A DNA stretch of 64,000 nucleotides from Bufo bufo (GCF_905171765.1 NC_053390.1:139347468-139411467); one strand, 5' to 3'; shown: positions 35,106 through 47,214, counted from the stretch's first letter. Numbers and translations: made by a program. Notes: a model not told the origin generated them from the sequence alone.

Positions 35106-36010
35106 ATAGACACCAATAGTAGATACCTCACGAAGTGAGTATGAGTGCTAGGCCTAGACGCCAAGTATGAACACCAAATAGAGAAAAAGGCTAGCACAAC
35201 TGACAATAAATATAAACTTTATTATGATATCAGAGAAGACAATCCGATAAGAAACAATGATAGACAATACAATGGTGGATGAAGGACACACAGGATGAAA
35301 ACGGATCACAATTCTGGGCAAAATTTAAAACAATACTGACAAGGTCACAGAGGTACTAAATAGTGAATAAATAACCCTGAATGGGCGTGTAATACAATGA
35401 CCCGGTTCAACACCGTGAGTACAATACTAAAACCAGATACAGTACATAAGTATAAAGTGCAAAGTGCAAAGTACACTGTACATGAATAATATGATCAACG
35501 GTATAGTAAACAAATAACGACATAAATACCAGAGTGGTGATCCAAAAGCCCCGATTTCGCGTAAGCTTCCTCAAGGGGTGTATGTGCAGGTAATGCCAAT
35601 AGGGTACCTTTTATGGACGACTAAATGACTAAACAATAAGCAGCTGGGAGAAGGGAGAGACACATGTGTGGCCACACACTGAAGAGAAGCGCGTGCGTTC
35701 CACCGTGGAACGCACCACGTCACTTCAGGTAACCAGAAGGAACACACCGCGTCGTGGAACGCAATGCGTCACTTCCGGTTCGGGAGAGAAGCAGAACGGA
35801 GGCCTGCAAATACTAGGACATAAGTATATAGTTAATATGGGGCAGCAAAGGAGATTCCGATAGACATCCCAACATCATGAAACCACCAATAAGAGATGGT
35901 ACCAGCAGTAATACCGGAAATACCTAATAAGATCGTGGAACGCATGAGGCCGATCACATGACCATTGGAACGCATATGCCAGCAAATCGGAAATGTCGGT
36001 GCCATGAAAA
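35106..36010 (-). mobile_element. Penelope-like or related fragment, minus strand
   Basis: On the minus strand near 35550-35580 the sequence reads CCCCTTGAGGAAGCTTACGC then GAAATCGGGG. The TTGAGGA and GAAA motifs match the layout of the PLE 3' region at 60493. It also has repeated GTGGAACGCA motifs at 35700-35970 and AAACTTTATTATGATAT. No reverse transcriptase frame. Confidence 0.35.
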
Positions 36011-36817
36011 GGACTTGTAAAGGACATATGTTGGGCTGAACTTGACCCCTAACCCCAACCCCATTGAAGTCAATGGGGATCCGAACTTTTGAGCTCTAAA
36101 ATGGCTCTAAAAATGTCATGGAAAGGGCTAGAGGGCTGCAAATGCCAGCAAAATGTGGTTAAGAGCATGGCAAGTGCTCTGCAAACAAATGTGGATAGGG
36201 AAATGACTTCAAATAACATAAAATACGTAAAGATAAAAAATAATAATCTTGATCTAGGAGGACAAGGTCCATATGGAGTAGGAGGTCGAGGAGGAAGTGG
36301 ATGTGGCGGTGTAGGTGGAAGCGACAGTGGAGGAGGGGGTAGCCTACACTGTTGTTATTTTTTGTTTTTTAAATTAGGGTACACCCCAAAACATTGGGAA
36401 ATATAACTTGTGATAACCCCCTCCAGCCGTGCTAAACAAACGTTCAGACAATACACTTGCTGTAGGGCAGGCCAGCACCTCCAAGGCATAAAGGGCAAGC
36501 TCAGGCCATGTGCCCAATTTGGAGACCCAGAAGTTGAAATAAAATAAAATAAAATGCGTACAAATAAAAAAAATAAACTTGACTTATGAAGTGGAGGTCC
36601 ATATGGAGTAGGAGTTTGAGGAGGCGGTGGATATAGCAGGGTAGGTGGAAGCGGCGGTGGAGGAGGACGAGGTAGCCAACACTGGTTTTTGATTTAAATA
36701 TTTTTTTCTTTTATTTTTTATTAGGGTACACTCCAAAAGAGTCGGAAATATCCAAAATACAAGAATGAGCAATTGCGCTGTAGTATAACAATGGCTGGGT
36801 AAGGCCGGTATACATGT
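36011..36817 (-). mobile_element. 3' region of hAT3 with a duplicated C-terminal segment
   Basis: Downstream of the hAT3 transposase (lower coordinates), 36425-36540 repeats a piece of its coding end: GTTCAGACAATACACTTGCT and GGGCAGGCCAGCACCTCCAA match 36950-37000 with few changes. GATGTGGCGGTGTAGGTGGA-type GGA/GGT repeats at 36255-36340 recur at 36590-36670. So about 400 bp of the element's end has been duplicated in tandem. Confidence 0.65.
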
Positions 36818-38008
36818 CTATTCTGCACAAGGTACGGACAAGTCCTGTGGGATCCATGCCTGGTTAATTTTAATTAACGTGAGCTTGTCCACATTGGCTG
36901 TGGACAGGCGGCTGCGCTTATCTGTGATAACGCTCCCTGCTGTACTAAACACACGTTCAGACAATACACTGGCTGCAGGGCAGGCCAGCACCTCCAAGGC
37001 GTAAAGGGCAAGCTCGGGCCATGTGCCCAATTTGGAGACCCATAAGTTGAAGGGGGAAGACCCGTCATTCAGTATGTGTAGGCGTGTGCACACATACTGC
37101 TCCACAATGTTGCTGAAATGCTGCCTCCTGCTAAGACGTTCCATATCAGCTGGTGGTGCTGGTTGTTGTGGCGTGCTGACAAAGCTTTTCCACATTTCGA
37201 CCATGCTAACCCTGGCTTCTAAGGTGCTGGTGGTGCCCCAGCTGCATTGGCGACCTTTTCCTCCTCCTCTGCCTTCGCATTGTGCTTCCACTGTGCCCCC
37301 GCTGTCAGGTGGGCATGCCACCAGCAACGCGTCTACCAACGTGCGCTTGTACTCACGCATCTTACGATCATGCTCCAGTGACAGAATTAAGGACGGTACA
37401 TTGTCCATGTAACGGGGATTCAGTAGCGTGGCCACCCAGTAATCAGCACAAGTTAGAATGTGGGCAACTCGGCGGTCGTTGCGGAGACACTGCAGTATGT
37501 AATCGTTCATGTGTGCCAGGCTGCCCAAAGGCAATGACAAGCTGTCCTCTGTGGGAGGTGTATCGTCTGTGTCCTCTGTATCCCCCTAGGCACGCACCAG
37601 TGATGGCCATGAGCTGGTTTGAGTGCCACCCTGCTGTGAACACGGTTCCTCCTCCTCCATCTCCTCCTCCTCCACCTCATCATCCTCCAGAACTGTGCCC
37701 TGGCTGGACAATTGTGTACCTGGCATTTGTGGGTGCAGGAACCCACCCTCGGAGCCACTGGTGAATGACTGGCCGGAAACCCTATGAAATGATCCCTCTT
37801 CCTTCTCCTCCTGTGCCACATCCTCTTCCATCATCGTCAGCAGCGTTTTTTCAAGGTTGCATAGAAGTGGGATAGTAACACTGAGAACGGCGTTATCGGC
37901 ACTGGCCATGTTGGTGGAGAACTCGAAACAGCACAACAAGGAACACAGGTCTCGCATGGAGGCCCAGTCATTGGTGGTGAAGTGGTGTTGTTCCGCAGAG
38001 CAACTCAC
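36818..38008 (-). pseudogene. hAT transposase (hAT3), C-terminal half, minus strand
   Basis: On the minus strand one frame runs from 38008 to 36818 with a single stop at 37588. The upstream piece has DWASMRDLCSLLCCFEFSTN and a strongly acidic stretch (DDEVEEEEMEEEEP), the hAT insertion domain. The downstream piece has YILQCLRNDRRVAHILTCAD and the dimerisation domain with ELALYALEVLACPAASVLSE and RVFSTAGSVITDKRSRL, with the catalytic glutamate in place. The BED finger and the first two catalytic residues are missing. The piece before 38008 is non-coding repeat, so the copy is probably an internal deletion. A Tc1 element is inserted 80 bp upstream. Confidence 0.85.
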
Positions 38009-38090
38009 CCTGCATGCTGCAGCTGAAAATTATTGCAGTATTTCAAGATCGGATTTCACACCGACAAATGCTGCAAAGGCCCCAGATGTA

Positions 38091-39649
38091 CAGTCGTGGC
38101 CAAAAGTCTTGAGAATTACATAAATATTGGAAATTGGAAAAGTTGCTGCTTAAGTTTTTATAATAGCAATTTGCATATACTCCAGAATGTTATGAAGAGT
38201 GATCAGATGAATTGCATAGTCCTTCTTTGCCATGAAAATTAACTTAATCCCAAAAAAAACTTTCCACTGCATTTCATTGCTGTCATTAAAGGACCTGGTG
38301 AGATCATTTCAGTAATCGTCTTGTTAACTCAGGTGAGAATGTTGACGAGCACAAGGCTGGAGATCATCATGTCAGGCTGATTGGGTTAAAATGGCAGACT
38401 TGACATGTTAAAAGGAGGGTGATGCTTGAAATCATTGTTCTTCCATTTATACCATGGTGACCTGCAAAGAAACGCGTGCAGCCATCATTGCGTTGCATAA
38501 AAATGGCTTCACAGGCAAGGATATTGTGGCTACTAAGATTGCACCTCAATCAATAATTTATAGGATAATCAAGAACTTCAAGGAAAGAGGTTTAATTCTT
38601 GTTAAGAAGGCTTCAGGGCGTCCAAGAAAGTCCAGCAAGCGCCAGGATCGTCTCCTAAAAAGGATTCAGCTGCGGGATCGGAGTGCCACCAGTGCAGAGC
38701 TTGCTCAGGAATGGCAGCAGGCAGGTGTGAGCGCATCTGCACGCACAGTGAGGCGAAGACTTTTGGAAGATAGCCTGGTGTCAAGAAGGGCAGCAAAGAA
38801 GCCACTTCTCTCGAAAAATAACATCAGGGACAGATTGATCTTCTGCAGAAAGTATGGTGAATGGACTGCTGAGGACTGGGGCAAAGTCATATTCTCCGAT
38901 GAAGCCTCTTTCCGATTGTTTGGGGCATCTAGAAAAAGGCTTGTCCGGAGAAAAAAAAAAGGTGAGCGCTACCATCAGTCCTGTGTCATGCCAACAGTAA
39001 AGCATCCTGAGACCATTCATGTGTGGGGTTGCTTCTCATCCAAGGGAGTGGGCTCACTCACAATTTTGCCCAAAAACACAGCCATGAATAAAGAATGGTA
39101 CCAAAACACCCTCCAACAGCAACTTCTTCCAACAATCCAACAACAGTTTGGTGAAGAACAATGCATTTTTAAGTACGATGGAGCACCGTGCCATAAGGCA
39201 AAAGTGATAACTAAGTGACTCGGGGACTAAAACGTTGACATTTTGGGTCCATGGCCTGGAAACTCCCCAGATCTTAATCCCATTGGGAACTTGTGGTCAA
39301 TCCTCAAGAGGCGGGTGGACAAACAAAAACCCACTAATTCTGACAAACTCCAAGAAGTGATTATGAAAGAATGGGTTGCTATCAGTCAGGAATTGGCCCA
39401 GAAGTTGATTGAGAGCATGCCCAGTCGAATTGCAGAGGTCCTGAAAAAGAAGGGCCAACATTGCAAATACTGACTCTTTGCATAAATGTCATGTAATTGT
39501 CGATAAAAGCCTTTGAAACTTATGAAGTGCGTGTAATTATATTTCACTACATCACAGAAACAACTGAAACAAAGATCTAAAAGCAGTTTAGCAGCAAACT
39601 TTGGGAAAACTAATATTTGTGTCATTCTCAAAAGTTTTGGCCACAACTG
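38091..39649 (+). mobile_element. Tc1 element with DD35E-type spacing, 1559 bp, complete ends
   Basis: The ends are CAGTCGTGGCCAAAAGTCTT and the complement of CAGTTGTGGCCAAAACTTTT, with TA on both sides (38089-38090 and 39650-39651). The only gene is a broken transposase. It is inserted in the 5' repeats of hAT3; CAAATGCTGCAAAGG occurs on both sides (38065 and 39718) as part of those repeats. Confidence 0.9.
38454..39473 (+). pseudogene. Tc1 transposase, near full length, catalytically dead
   Basis: The frame starts MVTCKETRAAIIALHKNGFT, the helix-turn-helix region of Tc1 transposases, and reaches the catalytic core: IFSDEASFRLFG (first Asp) and KYDGAPCHKAKV (second Asp). Stops at 39216 and 39228 interrupt it, and the same frame goes on with GPWPGNSPDLNPIGNLW. 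Here the third catalytic residue, normally Glu in NPIENLW, is Gly. Counting through the stops, 35 residues separate the second Asp from that site. The total length, about 340 codons, is normal. No frameshift is seen. Confidence 0.9.
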
Positions 39650-40340
39650 TAGGGTCTGTAGGATTTTTTTAAACCCAGAAAATTATTGAAGTATTGCATG
39701 CTTCTATTTCACACTGACAAATGCTGCAAAGGCACCAGATGTAGGATATGGCCAAAAATTTGAGTTTTTTTAAACCCAGATTATTATTGCAGTATTTCAA
39801 GCTTGGATTTGAATGTCACAAATGCACATATTCTGTGCTGGTGCGCTGAGCTTGCATAAAATGGCCGCCGCCACCCACCTAACTAACAGACGGATAAAAG
39901 TTATTTTTCTGTGTCACTGGGCTCAGGGCAGGGTACAAAAGTTTGTGCACTGCACCAACAAAACTAAATCTATGTAGATCGCTGAGTTAATAAGCACTTT
40001 AGATTAAAGATTCTATCCTATTCTCTCCCTCACAGCAGCAGCATCCTATCAATACACTAAGCACAGCAGAGTGACGTGCAGCGCTACATGACTCCAGCTT
40101 ATATAGAGGCTGGGACACATGCTGCACTGGCCAATCACAACCATGCCATTAGTAGGCATGGCTGTGATCGCTTCTAAGGGCACAAGAGTAAAACGCTTGT
40201 TGATTTGCTCCTCTGCAGCATTTCAAAAAGCGCCAATAAATCGCCGAACACCGAACTTGAACCCGAACTTATACTAAAAAGTTCGGGTCCGGGGCCAAAA
40301 AATCTTAAAGTTCAGTACGAACCCGAACTTTACAGTCTCC
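39650..40340 (-). mobile_element. 5' region of hAT3 with short tandem repeats
   Basis: About three imperfect copies of TTTTTTTAAACCCAGA and ATTATTGCAGTATTTCAAG (near 38030, 39665 and 39770) lie around the Tc1 insert. Further on are AAATGGCCGCCGCC, TATATAGAGGCTGGGACA and inverted AGTTCGGGT / ACCCGAACT motifs (40255-40335), as often seen near hAT ends. No coding sequence. Confidence 0.45.
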
Positions 40341-40935
40341 ATGCACTCTCCCTGCAGTCTCCCTCTCCAATATTGTTCTTTCAAATTGTTTTCAGCAACA
40401 CTGTCCCTAGCACTTGTCACGTTTCTCCCTATGCTCAGCTCAGTAAAATGGGAGAGACCATGTGGGATGAGGGTTTTATAGGGCTGTGACATCACAGGGG
40501 ATGGCTTCCTGCGGATTGGCTGGCTGCATGGCATTATGGGTGATCTCATATTCCCGGGCTTCTTACTTTCACTTTGTAACATGTGCAACCACCATTTTAG
40601 GGAAACATGATTCGTTATCAGGAAGCACAAGGAAATTTGGCTTCTTTGCGGATCAAAGTTTTCCTAAACTTCGGACAGAAATCTGCTTCGAATGCTTTGC
40701 TCCGCTCAACAGGTGGTAGCAGTATTCTGCATATGCTGGATCTGACTATTCTGGTATTCTACTCCTATGCTCGAAGAGAATGCCAAAATCTGTTCCCAAG
40801 CGAGTAACTAGTCTTACCCAATTAATTGTGCCTGCTGCTGCTACTTTTTGTATAGTGTGCCATACTTCCCCCATGAACTGTGCCTGCTGCTGCAGAACAT
40901 CATGATAGTGACAAAAGAACAAGTATTTTATTACA
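40341..40935. repeat. Probable hAT-type non-coding repeat
   Basis: The block contains GGGCTGTGACATCACAGGGG, CATTATGGGTGATCTCATA and TTTGCGGATCAAAGTTTTCC. It resembles non-autonomous elements but I did not find paired ends. The following 160 bp (40936-41099) show nothing I recognise. Confidence 0.3.
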
Positions 40936-41091
40936 TTACATCATCACCTCACATACCGGTGTTAATAATAACATCCCCTGTAATTCCATGCATTTGAAGG
41001 AACAAAGGAAAGCAACAAAACCATTAATTGCATACAACAAATAAAGGGACACTATTCCTCATAGTATATAATCATGTAAAATGAAATACAT

Positions 41092-41100
<9 letters not shown>

Positions 41101-41133
<33 letters not shown>
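41101..41133. repeat. TA microsatellite, left part
   Basis: About 16 TA units lie after AAAAGTAC. The mirror sequence GTACTTTT occurs at 42078-42085 after the Tc1 insert, so the microsatellite was the centre of a small palindrome before the insertion. Confidence 0.85.
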
Positions 41134-41136
<3 letters not shown>

Positions 41137-42068
41137 TACAGACCAAAAGTTTGGACACACCTTCTCATTCAAAGAGTTTTCTTTATTTTCATGACTATGA
41201 AGGCATCAAAACTATGAATTAACACATGTGGAATTATATACATAACAAACAAGTGTGAAACAACTCAAAATATGTCATATTCTAGGTTCTTCAAAGTAGC
41301 CACCTTTTGCTTTGATTACTGCTTTGCACACTCTTGGCATTCTCTTGATGAGCTTCAAGAGGTAGTCCCCTGAAATGGTCTTCCAACAGTCTTGAAGGAG
41401 TTCCCAGAGATTCTAAGCACTTGTTGGCCCTTTTGCCTTCACTCTGCGGTCCAGCTCACGCCAAACCATCTCGATTGGGTTCAGGTCCGGTGACTGTGGA
41501 GGCCAGGTCATCTGGCGCAGCACCCCATCACTCTCCTTCATGGTCAAATAGCACTTACTTTCAAAGTTTTCCCAATTATTCGGCTGACTGACCTTCATTT
41601 CTTAAAGTAATGATGGCCACTCGTTTTTCTTTACTTAGCTGCTTTTTTCTTGCCATAATGCAAATTCTAACAGTCTATTCAGTAGGACTATCAGCTGTGT
41701 ATCCACCTGACTTCTCCTCAACGCAACTGATGGTCCCAACCCCATTTATAAGGCGAGAAATCCCACTTATTAAACCTGACAGGGCACACCTGTGAAGTGA
41801 AAACCATTTCAGGGGACTACCTCTTGAAGCTCATCAAGAGAATGCCAAGAGTGTGCAAAGCAGTAATCAAAGCAAAAGGTAGCTACTTTGAAGAACCTAG
41901 AATATGACATATTTTCAGTTGTTTCACACTTGTTTGTTATGTATATAATTCCACATGTGTTAATTCATAGTTTTGATGCCTTCAGTGTGAATCTACAATT
42001 TTCATAGTCATGAAAATAAAGAAAAGTCTTTGAATGAGAAGGTGTGTCCAAACTTTTGGTCTGTACTG
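41134..42068. mobile_element. Tc1 deletion derivative with both ends from the same side
   Basis: CAGTACAGACCAAAAGTTTG at the left is mirrored by its complement at the right, with TA flanks. Complementarity extends far beyond the terminal repeat, over about 260 bp, into the last transposase codons (LKLIKRMPRVCKAVIKA). The left arm on the minus strand continues with [20 protein letters not shown] (41440-41510), the catalytic Glu region. The copy is thus a foldback built from two inverted copies of one transposon end plus a short middle. It cannot make a transposase. Confidence 0.85.
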
Positions 42069-42124
42069 TATATATAGTACTTTTATAGCTTCTAAGAAGC
42101 TATATCACATGGTCTGCCTTTTAG

Positions 42125-42139
42125 CATATATATATATAC

Positions 42140-42187
<48 letters not shown>
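42125..42187. repeat. TA/TG microsatellite
   Basis: ATATATATATACTGTGTGTG is followed by about 20 TA units ending at the Tc1 border. The sequence before it, TCACATGGTCTGCCTTTTAG (42105-42124), occurs inverted after the PLE pair at 60627-60646. Confidence 0.85.
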
Positions 42188-42190
<3 letters not shown>

Positions 42191-42914
42191 TGCTCAAAAA
42201 AATAAAGGGAACACAAAAATAACACATCCTAGATCTGAATTAATTAAATATTCTTCTGAAATACTTTGTTCTTTACATAGTTGAATGTGCTGACAACAAA
42301 ATCACACAAAAATAAAAAAATGGAAATCAAATTTTTCAACCCATGGAGGTCTGGATTTGGAGTCCCACTCAAAATTAAAGTGGAAAAACACACTACAGGC
42401 CGATCCAACTTTGATGTAATGTCCTTAACCCCTTAAGGACCGGGCTCATTTTCACCTTAAGGACCAGGCCATTTTTTGGAAATCTGACCAGTGTCACTTT
42501 AAGTGCTAATAACTTTAAAACGCTTTGACTTATCCAGGCCATTCTGAGATTGTTTTTTCGTCACATATTTTACTTCATGACACTGGTAAAATGAAGTCCA
42601 AAAAATTATTTTTTTTGCACAAAAAAATACCTAATTTACCAAAAATTTGGAAAAATTTGCAAATTTCAAAGTTTCAGTTTCTCTACTTCTGTAATACATA
42701 GTAATACCCCAAAAAATTGTGATGACTTTACATTCCCCATATGTCTACTTCATGCTTGAATTATTTTGGGAATGATATTTTATTTTTTGGGGATGTTATA
42801 AGGCTTAGAAGTTTAGAAGCAAATCTTGAAATTTTTCCGAAATTTACAAAAACTCAATTTTTAGGGACCAGTTCAGGTCTGAAGTCACTTTGCGAGGCTT
42901 ACATAATAGAAACC

Positions 42915-44530
42915 ACCCAAAAATGACCCCATCTAAGAAACTACACCCCTCAAGGTATTCAAAACTGATTTTGCATACATTATTAACCCTTTAGGTGTTG
43001 CACAAGAGTTATTGGCAAATGGGGAGGAAATTTGAGAATTTCATTTTTTTGTCAAATTTTTCATTTTAACCCATTTTTTCCACTAACAAAGCAAGGGTTA
43101 ACAGCCAAACAAGACTGTATCTTTATTGCCCTGACTCTGCCGTTTACAGAAACACCCAATATGTGGCCGTAAACTACTGTACGGCCACACAGCGGGGCGT
43201 AGAGTGAAAGGTGCGCCGTTTGGTTTTTGGAAGGCTGATTTTTATGGACTGGTTTATTTACACCATGTCCCATTTGAAGCCCCCTGATGCACCCCTAGAG
43301 TAGAAACTCCCTAAAAGTGACCCCATCTAAGAAACTACACCCCTCAAGGTATTCAAAACAGATTTTACATACCTCATTAACACTTTAGGTGTTGCACAAG
43401 AGTTATTGGCAAATGGAGATGAAATTTGAGAATTTCATTTTTTTGCCTAATTTTCAATTTTAACCCATTTTTTCCACTAACAAAGCAAGGGTTAACAGCC
43501 AAACAAGACTGTATCTTTATTGCCCTGACTCTGCTGTTCACAGAAACACCCCATATGTGGCCGTAAACTACTGTATGGCCACACAGCGGGGCGTAGAGTG
43601 AAAGGTGCGCCGTTTGGTTTTTGGAGGGCTAATTTTGCTGGACTGTTTTTTTTACACCATGTCCCATTTGAAGCCCCCCTGATGCACCCCTAGAGTAGAA
43701 ACTCCATAAAAGTGACCCCATCTAAGAAACTACACCCCTCAAGGTATTCAAAACTGATTTTACAAACTTTGTTAACCCTTTAGGTGTTGCACAAGATTTA
43801 ATGGAAAATAGAGACACAATTTCAAAATTTCACATTTTTGGCAGATTTTCCATTTTAATATTTTTTTTTCCAGTTACAAAGCAAGGGTTAACAGCCAAAC
43901 AAAACTCATTATTTATGGCCCTGATTCTGTAGTTTACAGAAGCACCCCATATGTGGTCGTAAACTGCTGTACGGGCACACGGCAGGGCGCAGAAGGAAAG
44001 GAATGCCATACGGTTTTTGGAAGGCAGGTTTTGCTGGACTGCTTTTTTTGACACCATGTCCCATTTGAAGCCCCCCTGATGCACCTCTAGAGTAGAAACT
44101 CCATAAAAGTGACCCCATCTAAGAAACTACACCCCTCAAGGTATTCAAAACTGATTTTACAAACGTTGTTAACCCTTTAGGTGTTCCACAAGAATTAATG
44201 GAAAATAGAGATTCAATTTCAAAATTTCACTTTTTCGGCAGATTTTCCATTTTAATATTTTTTTTCCAGTAACAAAGCAAGGGTTAACAGCCAAACAAAA
44301 CTCTTTATTTATGGCCCTGATTCTGTAGTTTACAGAAACACCCCATATGTGGTCGTAAACTGCTGTACGGGCACACGGCAGGGCGCAGAAGGAAAGGAAC
44401 ACCATATGGTTTCTGGAAGGCAGATTTTGCTGGATTGTTTTTAGACACCATGTCCCATTTAAAGCCCCCTGATGCACCCCTAGGTTAGAAACTCCAAAAA
44501 AGTGGCCCCATTTTGGAAACTACAGGATAA
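42915..44530. repeat. Tandem array, unit about 395 bp, four copies
   Basis: CATCTAAGAAACTACACCCC recurs at about 42930, 43324, 43719 and 44117. Each unit includes AAAGCAAGGGTTAACAGCCA, CATATGTGGCCGTAAACTAC and CATGTCCCATTTGAAGCCCC. Short minus-strand frames of 60-100 codons follow the period and show no domain. Confidence 0.88.
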
Positions 44531-44629
44531 GGTGGCAGTTTTGTTGGTACTATTTTAGGGTACATATGATTTTTGGTTGCTCTATATTACACTTTTTTGT
44601 GAGGCAAAGTAACAAAAAATAGAAATTCA

Positions 44630-44965
44630 GAAATTTCATCTCCATTTGCCATTAACTCTTGTGGAACACTTAAAGGGTTAACAAAGTTTGTAAAATCAGT
44701 TTTGAATACCTTGAGGGGTGTAGTTTCCAAAATGGGGTCATTTTTTGGAGTTTATAGGGGTGCATCGGTGGGGCTTCAAATGGGACATGGTGTCAAAAAA
44801 CCAGTCCAGCAAAAACTGCCTTCCAAAAACCATATGGCGCTCCTTTCCTTCTGCGCCCTGCCATGTGGCCATACAGCAGTTTACGACCACATATGGGGCA
44901 TTTCTATAAACTAAAGAATCAGGGCAATAAATATTGAGTTTTGTTTGGCTGTTAACCCTTGCTTT
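44630..44965. repeat. Inverted fifth copy of the 395-bp unit
   Basis: TACCTTGAGGGGTGTAGTTT, GGGGCTTCAAATGGGACATG and GGCTGTTAACCCTTGCTTTG run opposite to the four copies before it. Array and inverted copy can form a long hairpin. Confidence 0.85.
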
Positions 44966-45009
44966 GTTATGGGAAAAAATGAATTAAAATGGAAAATTTG
45001 CCCAAAAAT

Positions 45010-45850
45010 AGCTGTTTTGGCACTGTTTTTATTTTTTATTATTTACAACGTTCATCTGACAGGTTAGATCATGTGCTATTTTTATAGAGCAGGTTCTTAC
45101 GGACGTGACGATACCTAATATGTATACTTTTTCATTTATTTAGGTTTTACACAATAATATCATTTTTGACACACAAAAAAAAAACATGTTTTAGTGTCTC
45201 CATAGTCTGAGAGCCATAGTTTTTTCAGTTTTTTGACGATTGTCTCAGGTTGGGTATCATTTTTGCGGGATGAGATGACGGTTAGATTGGTACTATTTTG
45301 GGGTGCATATGACTTTTTGATCGCTTGCTATTACACTTTTTGTGATGTAAGGTAACAAAAAAATTGCTTTTTTGACACCGTTTTTATTTAATTTTTTTTA
45401 CAGTGTTCACCTGAGGGGTTAGGTCATGTGGTATTTTTATAGATCAGGTTCTTACGGACATGGCAATACCTAATATGTCTACCTTTTTATAATTTATCAG
45501 GGTTTTAACCAATAATATCATTTTTGAAACAAAAAAAAATCATGTTTTAGTATCTCCATAGTCTGAGACCCATAGTTTTTTTATTTTTTGAGCCATTGTC
45601 TCATGTAAGGGCTCATTTTTTGCGGGATGAGGTGACGGTTTGATTGGTACTTTTTTGGCGTACATGCGACTTTTTTGATCACTTTTATTATCTTTTTTGG
45701 GATGTAAGGTGGGCAAAATTTCAATTTCCTCATAGTTTTTATTTTTTTATTTTTATGGCGTTCACCGTGCGGGGAAAGTAACATGACCGTTTTATAGATC
45801 AGGTCGTTACGGACGCGGCGATACCTAATATGTGTAGTGTATTTTTTTTA
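45010..45850. repeat. Tandem array, unit about 360 bp, three copies
   Basis: GGTTCTTACGGACGTGACGA (about 45090), GGTTCTTACGGACATGGCAA (about 45448) and GGTCGTTACGGACGCGGCGA (about 45803) mark three units. They also share TACCTAATATGT, TCTCCATAGTCTGAGA and GCGGGATGAG. Confidence 0.85.
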
Positions 45851-47214
45851 TTTTTTTTTATTCAGTGATAAATGTGTTTTTTTGAAACTTTACTTTTTTC
45901 ACTTTTTTTAACTTTTTTTTTGACCCAGACCCACTTGGTTCTTGAAGATCCAGTGGGTCTGATGTCTGTATAATACAGTACATTACAATATATTTTGTAC
46001 TATACTGTATTTTACTTACACTGAACAGATCTATGCTTTTAGCATAGATCTGTTCAGCACCATGGACAGCAGGATGCCTGAGAGGCGTCCTGTTGCCATG
46101 GGAACCTTCCCCGTCTGCTCAGTACTGGTCAGAACTGCGCAGACGGGGAAGGGTAAGCACAGGGCTGAGGGGGGCTCTCTGGGGGCTCTCTCCCTCTCCC
46201 ATCGGGGGGCAGCAAAGGCACAGCAGCCCCCCGATGGGAGAGGGAGGGAGCTCCCTGCGCTGTTAACCTTTTCCATACAGCGGTCCGTACGGACCGCTGT
46301 ATGGAAAGGGTTAAATGACTGACATCGCATCGCAGATGTCAGCCGTTTATACCAGGGTGCCAGCAATGTGCTGGCACCCTGGTATACCCACTAGACACCA
46401 AAGATCATTCAAGGGGAGGCGGGCGGGGGATCGCGATCCCGCCTGCCGCACCGCCCGCCTCCCGCACCTTACCGCACCTCCCGCACCGCCTGCGACACCC
46501 CCCCTGCACCACCCGCCCACATAATATCATTCAGGGGTGCAGGGGGGGGTGAAAAAGCTTTATTTTAGACATACTAAAGTTTCTGATCCCTGCGGTCAGT
46601 GACCGCGGGGATCAGAAACTGCAGAAAGCGCTACAAACCGCAGGTCTGAATTGACCTGCGGTTTGCAGCAATCGTCGACATGGGGGGGGTCACAGGACCC
46701 CCCTCGGCATTGACCCAAGGTGCCCGGCTGTGTGTGACAGCCGGGATCTCAGCGCTGTCACCATGTCTGCAGACATGGTGATAGTTAAATGCCATGACGT
46801 GTATACTCATCATGGCGCGCTAAGTAGCAGTGCTCCATGACGAGTATACTCGTCATAGGTCGGGAATATTTTCACACTATCTCCTTCTCTGATCGCTTCC
46901 CTGACAGGAATTGGGGCGATCAGAGAAGGAGAAGCACATAGTCCCTCCCTAACCCCCCTTACCTGCCCCGATGCGCTGCGATTGGTCCCTCTGCAGTAAT
47001 GGACCAATCACAGCGATCATGGGCGGGTCAGAGCGCCTGTACAGTTCCTGCCGGCTTCTCTGGTTGCCTAGCAACCCCAGCACGCCGGCTTCACTGAAGC
47101 TTCAGCGCTTCACTCCCTGCGCTGACACAGAAAGCCGATCACGTACATGCACGTGGGGATGCGGTGAGGCACCACATTCCCCCACGTACATGTACGTGAT
47201 GTTGCGTGAAGGGG

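Larger units (their letters stand above)
42429..47214. mobile_element. TTAA-flanked non-autonomous element A, 4786 bp
   Basis: TTAA lies at 42425-42428 and 47215-47218. The element starts CCCCTTAAGGACCGGGC and ends GCGTGAAGGGG, giving an inverted end of about six bases (CCCCTT). A TTAA duplication with CC-type ends is typical for piggyBac-like elements; Kolobok elements also use TTAA. There is no transposase. The inside is built from tandem arrays and short GC-rich hairpins such as CCGCTGTATGGAAA near 46290. The right insertion point is exactly at the stop codon of the Tc1 transposase. Confidence 0.88.

Noticed and set aside
46062..46524. Frames of 69-111 codons in GC-rich DNA
   Set aside because: They overlap hairpins and simple C-rich sequence inside element A and have no domain.
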